The position numbers and the translations under genes were made by a program. Below are positions 25,225 through 31,794 of a DNA stretch of 64,000 nt, piece by piece. The stretch is from Chelatococcus asaccharovorans (GTDB taxonomy: Bacteria; Pseudomonadota; Alphaproteobacteria; Rhizobiales; Beijerinckiaceae): the NCBI RefSeq assembly GCF_003201475.1, contig NZ_QJJK01000001.1, positions 384,501 to 448,500 on the forward strand. Direction: 5' to 3'. The notes under the pieces are model-generated. The model made no database searches, was not told where the DNA came from, and saw only the letters and a list, made by a program, of their open reading frames with translations. Positions within the stretch are counted from its first letter, which is position 1; each line of letters begins with the position of its first letter.

Positions 25225-26846
25225 CGTCCGCTCCGGACGGAATCCAGCACTTGGGCGATAACTTCCGCAATCTGTTTCGCCAACTGCGGCGGCACCGCAT
25301 TGCCGACCTGGTGATATTGTGCCGTTCGTGGTCCTGCGAAATGATAATTGTCCGGAAAAGTCTGAAGGCGCGCAGCTTCGCGCACAGTCAGGCTTCGGCA
25401 CTGGGCCGGATCGTAGTGAATGAAGTAATGGCCATCCTTCGAAATGTGTGACGTAATCGTCGTCGACACTTGCTCGGCAAGCTGCACCCGGAATCGGTCC
25501 GAGAACATTTTTCCAGTTCGCCCTTCCTCAACATTTTGATGGTCGGGAAGAAGATTGGCAGGAAAATCCGCAAGTTTCGGACTGCGCCCGGTTTCCTGCG
25601 CAAAGGTCGCAGCATATAGATAGCGGCGAAGATCGGACGCCATGTGACTGCGAGCCTCATGTGCGGTCAGAACCGGCAACCGTTCATCATACAGGCTGCG
25701 CAGAACGCCGTGGTTCGGCCGCCGGAACCTGTAGCGCGTCGAAGAAGTGGCGCGCGGCGACTGCATCTCGATGAGATTTTCAAACTTGAGGCTGCGTGCA
25801 ACGGGACCGGCATATGTGGCGCCGTTCAGCTCACGACGAATGTTCATGCTCGAAATCTGGCGGATCTCTCGTAGCCACGCCGTCGGACTGTCCTCTTCCC
25901 GCGACAACCCGCTTCGGATCGGAGGCAGAGAGCCAATTGTGTCCCGTAGCGTTGGCGCGAGCATCTTCTTGAGCAATGCCGGTCGAGCTTTCAGGTCACC
26001 GCGGATGCCGACAATGAACATTCGATGTCGCGCCTGCGGAATGCCATGATCCTCTGCTCGAACCAGAAACAGGCGCGGATCGACCTCTCCCTCGGCCGCC
26101 TCTTCCTGCGTAAGCGAGTAGAGCTTGTAGGTAAGGTCGGCCGGCGCGTCAGAAATTGCGGTGGCCGGCTTTGCGAGATCCTGCACTATGCGGGAAATGG
26201 CCGACTTCCCCTCGATGGTCGCCGAAAGAAGTCCCTTCACGTTCTCCATGACGAAAACAGGAGGGCGATGATCCGCGATGATTCTCAGATATTCGAGATA
26301 GAGGGTATGCCGCTCGTCTTTTTCGAACCCCGGCTGTCCCATCATCCGGGAACGGCCGACCAAAGAGTATGCCTGGCAGGGTGGGCCGCCGACGAGTGCC
26401 CATAGCTCGTTGGCCTGGAGGCGATCCTGGATGACGCTGCGCACCTCTGCATGAGTTTCGCGGCCGAGCGAGATTCGCAGTGCGCTGCGCATGGCATGGG
26501 CATGCGCAGCAGGGTGCCGAGCGAATAGTTCAGCCTCCGTAATACGGCCAGCTAGAAAATCGTAATAGTCTTCCGGGACCTCCCCGTCAGGAAAGTGGCG
26601 AAAGAAATGACGAAGCAGGAGTGTTTGATGTGAGAATGCGTCCCGTTCAATCGACACGACACTGCGGAACCGACGACGCAGCTTATCGTCGAGCGCCGAC
26701 GCAAAACCTTCCCCAAGTCCGCCGGGGCCGGCGAAGACGTCTATGACAGGGTATCCAGTTACCGCCTCGCCTGCGACATCGGCGTCATGCGGCGCCACTT
26801 CCGAAGCCGATCCCGTCTGTGTTTGAATCTCCCCCTGTTCCAGCAT
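25221..26846 (-). CDS. C5 cytosine-specific DNA methyltransferase
   Basis: A 541-residue Dcm-type enzyme that makes 5-methylcytosine with S-adenosylmethionine. Motifs in order: I VIDVFAGPGGLGEGFASAL; IV ALVGGPPCQAYSLVGRSR with the catalytic Cys; VI VFVMENVKGLL; VIII IPQARHRMFIVGIRG; a ~170-residue target-recognition region; X YHQVGNAVPPQLAKQI. All catalytic residues are present. At 541 residues it is longer than minimal Dcm, mostly through an N-terminal ~35-residue lead and an insert near 75-130. The ATG at 26846 lies two bases after the stop of the Phd-like gene. Expected to protect host DNA from the restriction components downstream; target sequence unknown. Confidence 0.93.
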   Translation of the reverse strand: MLEQGEIQTQTGSASEVAPHDADVAGEAVTGYPVIDVFAGPGGLGEGFASALDDKLRRRFRSVVSIERDAFSHQTLLLRHFFRHFPDGEVPEDYYDFLAGRITEAELFARHPAAHAHAMRSALRISLGRETHAEVRSVIQDRLQANELWALVGGPPCQAYSLVGRSRMMGQPGFEKDERHTLYLEYLRIIADHRPPVFVMENVKGLLSATIEGKSAISRIVQDLAKPATAISDAPADLTYKLYSLTQEEAAEGEVDPRLFLVRAEDHGIPQARHRMFIVGIRGDLKARPALLKKMLAPTLRDTIGSLPPIRSGLSREEDSPTAWLREIRQISSMNIRRELNGATYAGPVARSLKFENLIEMQSPRATSSTRYRFRRPNHGVLRSLYDERLPVLTAHEARSHMASDLRRYLYAATFAQETGRSPKLADFPANLLPDHQNVEEGRTGKMFSDRFRVQLAEQVSTTITSHISKDGHYFIHYDPAQCRSLTVREAARLQTFPDNYHFAGPRTAQYHQVGNAVPPQLAKQIAEVIAQVLDSVRSGR

Positions 26847-26848
26847 TC

Positions 26849-27046
26849 TCAACGACCGACCTTCACCGTATTCCGCATCGCGTCATCTGGCCGCTTAGCC
26901 GGCTTATTCAGACGCTGGAACTCCTCGACACTCATCACAACGACAACCGGCCTGCCATGCTTCTCGACCTGAACCGGCGCAGCACGCGCATAGTCCAGAA
27001 GCATGCCGAAACTGTTCTTTGCGTCCTTCGCGGACATCGTTCGCAT
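26849..27046 (-). CDS. Phd/YefM-type small regulator heading the operon
   Basis: A 65-residue protein with the Phd/YefM antitoxin fold: MSAKDAKNSFGMLLDYARAA, PVQVEKHGRPVVVVMSVEEF and QRLNK are the family strand-helix pattern. It is a little shorter than usual (75-90) because the C-terminal toxin-neutralising tail is brief. No RelE/ParE/Doc toxin gene follows; instead the methyltransferase starts two bases after its stop. Phd/YefM proteins bind palindromic operators at their own promoter, and a perfect palindrome lies 18 bases upstream (27065-27078). So this protein may act as the control gene of the restriction-type operon, like C proteins elsewhere. That role is inference. Confidence 0.82.
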   Translation of the reverse strand: MRTMSAKDAKNSFGMLLDYARAAPVQVEKHGRPVVVVMSVEEFQRLNKPAKRPDDAMRNTVKVGR

Positions 27047-27064
27047 GAGAGCACCGTATCCCTT

Positions 27065-27078
27065 AAAATAGCTATTTT
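27065..27078. promoter_or_regulatory. Palindromic operator AAAATAGCTATTTT
   Basis: A perfect 14-bp palindrome just upstream of the Phd-like start, with a second half-like site GGCTATTCC next to it (27079-27087). A TTGCAT hexamer lies on the upstream side in minus-strand sense, so the palindrome would overlap the promoter. Fits autorepression by the Phd/YefM-type protein. Confidence 0.6.
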
Positions 27079-27210
27079 GGCTATTCCGTGAGTGAATGCA
27101 ATAGCAATCGATCGCAGTTGGGGATCAGCAACCCACGCTCTTCGAACACACCTTGAAGTGACGTGACGGCATCTCGGCTCGTGCCGCTACATTGCACATC
27201 GTGCGGGCAA

Positions 27211-27963
27211 TCACGCCGTAGATAGAGATCGTCGGTTTACCGTCCGGACCTCGCAAAGGCCCATAACGAGATGAAGTTCGGCTGACTGCGCACCTCGCTC
27301 ATCCGCCTCGATCGAGGCGAGCCAGAACCACGGCAGTCGACACGCGCACTGATGACCTATGTCGGTATCGTCGTCCTCGGGAACGCAGAGGATCTGATGG
27401 CAGGTCGCACAGGACACATGAAAGACTCCGCAACGATCGCACTTGCCGACGCTATGGACGAACGCGCGTCGTGTCGGCGTGCCGTTAAGGGCAAGAAGGC
27501 CGAGCGAGACCTCCGGATAGCCGTCCCAGAAAACGCGTCCGTTCCTGCACTTCGGGCGAGAGCAGCGAGGCCAAGTTCTCGGATCGAAATCCTCAAGACG
27601 GTCGAGCGGCAGCAAGCGAATGCTCACCGCGGTTTGGGCTCGCTTCTCCGCCGCTGGCGTGTGTCCGTAAGGACAAATGAGATAGCCATGGGTTGCGCCT
27701 ACGTCTTCCATCATCCCCCGGAAGGTCTCTACATCCTTTACATCGATCTTGCGCTTCCGCCGCTTCGCGTCAACGATGATCCGCCGAGTGTTGTCGGTGT
27801 CATGTCGCGCTTCGATCAGAACGTCGATCTGTCGCTTGATACCTGTAATGCCCCCCCGAATCGAAGCGTTCGGAGTCACGCAAAACTCCGTCGAAAGCTG
27901 GTCCGCCATCAATCGAGCGACCAAGCGCTCGTAGAGTTTCCAGTCTTCCCACACGTCCTTCAT
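27211..27963 (-). CDS. Mrr-type restriction endonuclease with zinc-ribbon tail
   Basis: A 250-residue nuclease. Residues about 8-120 form an Mrr_cat PD-(D/E)XK domain: YERLVARLMADQL, SIRGGITGIKRQIDVLIEAR with the catalytic Asp, and RIIVDAKRRKRKIDVKDVE with the D-A-K pair. The following HGYLICPYGHTPAAEKRAQ is a family strand-helix. The C-terminal ~110 residues carry at least four Cys pairs (CSRPKC, CDRCGVFHVSCATC, CAC), so one or two zinc ribbons, perhaps for DNA or modified-base binding. Start ATG 27963 (MKDVWED). It is in the same direction as the Phd-methyltransferase operon but separated by 164 bases, and divergent from the HNH gene. May be a Type IV-like modification-dependent nuclease; inference. 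Confidence 0.8.
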   Translation of the reverse strand: MKDVWEDWKLYERLVARLMADQLSTEFCVTPNASIRGGITGIKRQIDVLIEARHDTDNTRRIIVDAKRRKRKIDVKDVETFRGMMEDVGATHGYLICPYGHTPAAEKRAQTAVSIRLLPLDRLEDFDPRTWPRCSRPKCRNGRVFWDGYPEVSLGLLALNGTPTRRAFVHSVGKCDRCGVFHVSCATCHQILCVPEDDDTDIGHQCACRLPWFWLASIEADERGAQSAELHLVMGLCEVRTVNRRSLSTA

Positions 27964-28039
27964 CGTGATCGCCCCCCCAAAACGCATACCACCGCCCAGC
28001 GGCAAGCATGCTACACTATCCGGAGCGCAGGAGGATACT
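27964..28039. promoter_or_regulatory. Divergent promoter region, Mrr and HNH genes
   Basis: 76 bases between two nuclease genes reading outward. A strong AGGAGG at 28029-28034 belongs to the plus-strand gene. No palindrome seen. Confidence 0.4.
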
Positions 28040-28762
28040 TTGGAGAGAGTGGAAGAATTCGTAGATGACCGACAGAAGTCGTGGTGCATCCACTGCACGA
28101 AATGGCTCACTGAACTCGATACGACCGAGGATCACGTTCCGACGAAGAGCTTGCTGATCAAACCTCGCCCGCATCACCTCCCCATCGTCACAATCTGTCG
28201 TGATTGCAACAACGGCTTTTCACGAGACGAGCAGTATGCCGTCACCTTCTTGAGCTGCGTTCTCGCCGGCTCGACTGATCCCGAAAAGCAACGGAGTGCG
28301 AGTGCGGCGCGAGCTCTAACCGAAAGCGCGGCCCTGCGCGCAATGATTGATCGGACAAAGAGAGAGTTTCAGACGGCGGGAGGGGAAACGCGCATCGTCT
28401 GGCAACCAGACATGGACCGTATCGATCGCGTGGTCCTCAAGAACGCGCGAGGCCATGCTTACTTCGAATACGGCGAGCCGAAGATGGAAGCGCCACTCCG
28501 AGTCTGGGCTCGCCCGTTGGAAAGCATGTCGGAATACGAACGCGAGGATTTCGAAGGGCTAGGCGCCGCGGGCGGCCCGGCCGCGTGGCCCGAGGTGGGC
28601 AGTCGGATGATGACACGCATTGCCACTGGCTTGGACATGGATCGAAACTGGATCGTCGTGCAAGACGGCACCTATCGTTACACGGTGGACGATAGCCAAG
28701 GCCTGCGGGTTAGGTCGGTTATATGGGAATACCTTGCGACGGAGGTCCATTGGGAGCACTAA
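28040..28762 (+). CDS. HNH-type endonuclease-like protein
   Basis: A 240-residue protein whose N-terminus holds a zinc-bound HNH motif: CIHCTKWLTELDTTEDHVPTK has the first Cys pair and the catalytic DHVPxK, and ICRDCNNGFSRDEQ supplies the second Cys pair and the Asn. The rest (about 90-240) has no family I know. I chose a TTG start at 28040 because AGGAGG sits five bases upstream; a GTG nine bases later is a poorer fit, and a longer frame from 27965 has no ribosome site. It is a stand-alone nuclease gene at the edge of the defence island, divergent from the Mrr-type gene. Target unknown. Confidence 0.75.
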   Translation: MERVEEFVDDRQKSWCIHCTKWLTELDTTEDHVPTKSLLIKPRPHHLPIVTICRDCNNGFSRDEQYAVTFLSCVLAGSTDPEKQRSASAARALTESAALRAMIDRTKREFQTAGGETRIVWQPDMDRIDRVVLKNARGHAYFEYGEPKMEAPLRVWARPLESMSEYEREDFEGLGAAGGPAAWPEVGSRMMTRIATGLDMDRNWIVVQDGTYRYTVDDSQGLRVRSVIWEYLATEVHWEH

Positions 28763-29141
28763 GGGTTTGATAAACGCCGAGCGACAGCCTTCCAGGGATG
28801 AGGAGCAGCGGAAGTCCCAGCCATTGATGGAGCCGCGCCATATTCCGAAAGCCAACCGGCATTTCGCAAGCTGACACCCTCCATCACCTGAGAGCGCACG
28901 CAGCGGAACGAGAAGGATTCGAGCTCCTCTTAATGGAGGGCTATAGCGTAGACATAGTTCTCATCATCACCCGGTGCGGCGCGCCAATAAAAATCAACAA
29001 CTTAGTTGAAAGTGCTGTCTCGTAAAAATTGCCAGTGTCACCGAAGTGTCACCGCAAGAATGGCAATTTCAGACTGACAGAGGCTTGGTCTACCACGGCC
29101 TGCCATCTCGCCCCTGCCGACCACGCCTGACCTTCAAGGAA
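28763..29141. other. Intergenic region with inverted and direct repeats
   Basis: About 380 bases without a supported gene. Near its right end, AAATTGCCA (29026-29034) and TGGCAATTT (29061-29069) are inverted, enclosing two tandem copies of GTGTCACCG(A/C)A (29035-29056). This looks like an insertion-sequence end or operator; the rest shows nothing. Confidence 0.45.
29026..29069. repeat. Nested inverted and direct repeats, possible IS end
   Basis: Nine-base inverted arms AAATTGCCA/TGGCAATTT flank two tandem 11-base units starting GTGTCACCG. Multiple short repeats at an end are usual for IS21-like elements, but no istA/istB is present. Confidence 0.35.
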
Positions 29142-29840
29142 TCACAATCCATCGAGATTCGCGTCCAGTTGAGCGAGGATCGCGTCGAGCGAAGGCCGAT
29201 CCCTGTAGTAGAGGGCGCGGGTTCGCTCATAGGCATCAGCATAGATCTGTCGGGTCGCGGGGTCGCTGAGACGAAAGGCTTCGTTCCGCCGCAGGTTCGG
29301 CTCATCCCCGCCTCGGAATCGATCGGCCTTGTGTGCCCGGTATTCCGGGGTGCCGATGAAAGCCCGGACGCCTTCGTCCTCCAGGAGACAGGAGACGTCG
29401 TAGTCGTGACGCATGAAGTTGACGGGCATCTCTCCGGAAGCCTGCTGCTGCCGGAACTTGGTGGAAAGGGTCTGGAGCTTTTCGACAAGAGTGTAGCCGG
29501 GCTCATAGCAGAGAACATCGATGGCGCGGTTAGCGTCGGACACGACGCACGGCACGAGCGCGGTCTTGTTGAGGCGCTTCTGCTTCACAAGCAGTTCCAG
29601 CGCCCGATAGCGCCTGCCGCCCGCAGGAACCTCGAACATGCCGGTTTCCGCGCCTTCGGCGTCGACGACGGGACGGACTTGCAGCGACTGAATGAGGCCA
29701 AGTCGGGCGATAGATTCGGCCAGTTCTTCGATCGAGACGCCGGATTTCACGCGCCTGACGTTCGCCTGGCTGAGCACCAACTTGTTGAAGGGGATGTCGC
29801 GCGAGGACGACAGGGTGATTTTCTGAATGGCGGTTGCCAT
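29142..29840 (-). pseudogene. Chimera: ParB N-terminus fused to AbiEii toxin C-terminus
   Basis: A 232-codon open frame made of two unrelated halves. Residues 1 to about 100 are a plasmid-type ParB: SRDIPFNKLVLSQANVRRV, SIEELAESIARLGLIQSLQV and FEVPAGGRRYRALELLVKQK, breaking off after LVPCVVSD. From about residue 108 the text is the C-terminal third of an AbiEii-family nucleotidyltransferase toxin: GYTLVEKLQTLSTKFRQQQ, GEMPVNFMRHDYDVSCLLED, VRAFIGTPEYRAHKADRF and RNEAFRLSDPATRQIYADAY. The ParB HTH domain and the toxin's catalytic domain are both gone. The frame is intact through the junction (about 29515-29545), so a fusion protein could be made, but more likely it is a deletion scar. Confidence 0.8.
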
Positions 29841-29845
29841 GTTCC

Positions 29846-30310
29846 TTACTCCGCGACGGACGCGGTCACCTGACCATTGGCGATGTCGAGCGCCGCGAAT
29901 AGGGGCGTCGTGCCATGTCGGATGTAGTCGTGGGTGACGCCCTCGGCGTACCCCAACCCCAACGGCAGGATCGGCTGGGTTCGTTCGAGCGCCTGGATCT
30001 GGGTCTTCTCACCGATGCACAGCACGATGGCGTTGTCGGGAGGGTTGAGGTAGAGGCCAACGATATCACGCACCTTGTCGACGAAGGCGGGATCGGTGGA
30101 AAGCTTGAAGCTCTTCGAACGATGCGGCTGCACACCGAAGAGAGCGAGAATACGGGCGACCGCCGTCTTGGAGAGGCCGGTCTTGGAGAGGCCGATCTTG
30201 GAGGGGGCCGGTCTTGGAGAGGCCGGTCTCGGCGGCGGCGGATCGGACCGTCCAGTGCGTGCCCTCGGTCGGCTTCTTCTCGAGTACCGTGCGTAGGCGG
30301 GCGTGCCGGG
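29846..30310 (-). mobile_element. Inactivated IS630-family transposase fragment
   Basis: An IS630 transposase remnant of about 150 codons. Recognisable text: [20 protein letters not shown] in one frame, then after a frameshift [37 protein letters not shown] and [16 protein letters not shown], ending [12 protein letters not shown]. Three faults are visible: the first catalytic Asp of the VDEKSQ motif is Gly (CIGEKTQ); a 15-bp unit coding GLSKT(G) is repeated about four times (30170-30235), with one unit of 16 bases causing a frameshift; and the C-terminal third with the last catalytic residues is absent, cut six bases before the ParB-AbiEii chimera. It has no visible terminal repeats. Confidence 0.75.
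30170..30235. repeat. 15-bp tandem repeat in the transposase remnant
   Basis: About four tandem units close to CTTGGAGAGGCCGGT, one changed and one base longer. Encodes repeated GLSKT on the minus strand where a normal transposase has the motif once. Confidence 0.65.
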
Positions 30311-30660
30311 CAGATTGTTCTTCACGCGATGGCGTGACGATGTCGTCCCTTCAATCGCCCGTTGCTGGCCGGGGTCGACGATAAGGGCATAGCTCCCTTG
30401 GGTGGTGTCAGGCAGATCTAGCCGGGCATCGAGCAGCCATTCGTACAGGAACCAGATCCGCCGTGCGTGAGAGCCGGTTGGCGCTGCACGGACAAGCGCC
30501 GCAATCGGCTCCGGCCCCGTGGCCAGGAACAGTCTCTTCAGAACGGCGATATCGAGCCCTTCATAGCGAAGCGCGAAGGTGAGATGACCGCCGAGGCTAG
30601 CGTCGGGCCGGTGGCGCGGTGTATAGAGCCTCCATCCGTCGCCCTCGTAAACCTTGTGCC
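30311..30660 (-). pseudogene. Fic-family protein, N-terminal fragment
   Basis: A minus-strand frame without a start reads [73 protein letters not shown] and [12 protein letters not shown], which is the N-terminal region of a Fic-family protein I recall from proteobacteria. It then runs straight into the IS630 text, so the Fic catalytic core (HPFxxGNGR) has been lost. Upstream of about 30660 the frame shifts. Fic proteins transfer AMP or act in toxin modules; this one is dead. Confidence 0.55.
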
Positions 30661-30679
30661 GCGGGCAAGAAGTCTTCCG

Positions 30680-30893
30680 CGCAGATCAGGTCATCATCGA
30701 GCAGACTATGCTCACGCCCGGCGGCCGTCCGGCCTATCTCGTGTACGGTTTCCTGCTGGTCATCTATTTCGTGCTGTGCTGGCTGATCTCTCTCGTCAGG
30801 CGTCGCCGCGAGCAACACTTCACGCGGCATTTGACACGAGCCGATGAAGGTTCCCCTCTACCGCGGGCTATGACACAAGTCGTGCCTACCTAA
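30680..30893 (+). pseudogene. Possible permease tail fragment
   Basis: A plus-strand stretch reads TPGGRPAYLVYGFLLVIYF and FVLCWLISLVRRRREQHFTR before a stop at 30893. One membrane helix followed by a basic tail is what the last segment of amino-acid ABC transporter permeases looks like. No start or other part of the gene is present, so this would be a chromosomal gene cut by the island. It overlaps the end of the Fic fragment region. Confidence 0.3.
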
Positions 30894-31083
30894 TGTCCGC
30901 GGCAATGAGGCTCCTTGCCACTCAAGGGGCTCGACATCCACGGCCTTCTGCTCGACACGCTCTGCCAAGGACCGGGCCTTGAGCCCTCGCTCTCCCGCCA
31001 AATGCCGGCTGCGATTGCTGGCGCGCGGGCGAGAGCGATCCCGTGAACGAGAGCGATCCCGCGCGACCGAGGCCTGAACGGCC
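30894..31083. other. Island-chromosome boundary region
   Basis: About 190 bases without a gene. Two direct copies of CGAGAGCGATCCCG lie about 17 bases apart near 31031-31061. I cannot identify an attachment site. Confidence 0.3.
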
Positions 31084-31794
31084 TCAGTGTCCGCCGAGAT
31101 AGGCTGCTATGAGTTTAGGATCGTGAATCAACGAGCTCGCCGAGCCTTCCTGGATGACTTCCCCGGTCTCCAGCACATAGCCGTAATCCGCGGTCTCTAG
31201 CGCAGCACGCGCATTCTGCTCGACCAGCAAGACGGAGACGCCAAGCTCGCGCAGCGATGCGATCGTCCGGAAGATCTCGCGCACGATCAGCGGTGCCAGG
31301 CCCAGGCTCGGCTCGTCAAGGATGAGCAGCTTCGGCTTGGCCATCAGGGCTCGGCCCAGCGCCAGCATCTGACGCTCACCGCCCGACAGCGTGCCGGCCT
31401 TTTGACGCCGGCGCTCCAGCAGCCGCGGGAAGCGCTGGTAGACTTGCTGCAAGGCCGCATCGACGCCGGAGCGGTCCTTCAGGCTGTACGAGCCGAGGAT
31501 CAGATTGTCGGCGACGGACATGTCGGCGAACAGCTCGCGCCTTTCCGGTACGAGACAGATGCCACGCTCGACGCGCTCCTCGACCTCGAGCCCGTTGAGC
31601 CTGGAGCCCTCGAAGATCACCTCCCCCGCCAACGGCAGAAGCCCCATGGTCGCCAGCATCATCGTTGTCTTGCCGGCTCCGTTCGGCCCGATCACCGAGA
31701 CGATCTGGCCTGCCTCGACGTCCAGTGAGACGTCGCGCACGGCCTCCACCTTGTCGTAGGAAACACTGACGTTGCGGAGGGATAGCAGCGCCAT
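31084..31794 (-). CDS. livF: Branched-chain-type ABC transporter ATPase, LivF-like
   Basis: A 236-residue cytoplasmic ABC ATPase. Walker [10 protein letters not shown] (about 38-46), signature LSGGERQML, Walker [14 protein letters not shown] and the switch His region LLVEQNAR are all intact. Length and LivF-type text ([19 protein letters not shown], cut to [13 protein letters not shown]) place it with the second ATPase of HAAT/Liv transporters. Its start overlaps the stop of the fused LivM-LivG gene. With the upstream livH and substrate-binding protein it makes a complete importer, probably for an aromatic or amide-type acid rather than leucine, judged by the catabolic surroundings. Confidence 0.9.
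   Translation of the reverse strand: MALLSLRNVSVSYDKVEAVRDVSLDVEAGQIVSVIGPNGAGKTTMMLATMGLLPLAGEVIFEGSRLNGLEVEERVERGICLVPERRELFADMSVADNLILGSYSLKDRSGVDAALQQVYQRFPRLLERRRQKAGTLSGGERQMLALGRALMAKPKLLILDEPSLGLAPLIVREIFRTIASLRELGVSVLLVEQNARAALETADYGYVLETGEVIQEGSASSLIHDPKLIAAYLGGH

Noticed and set aside
30170-30235. Tandem repeat considered as a CRISPR-like array
   Set aside because: Units are 15 bases without spacers and lie in a transposase frame.
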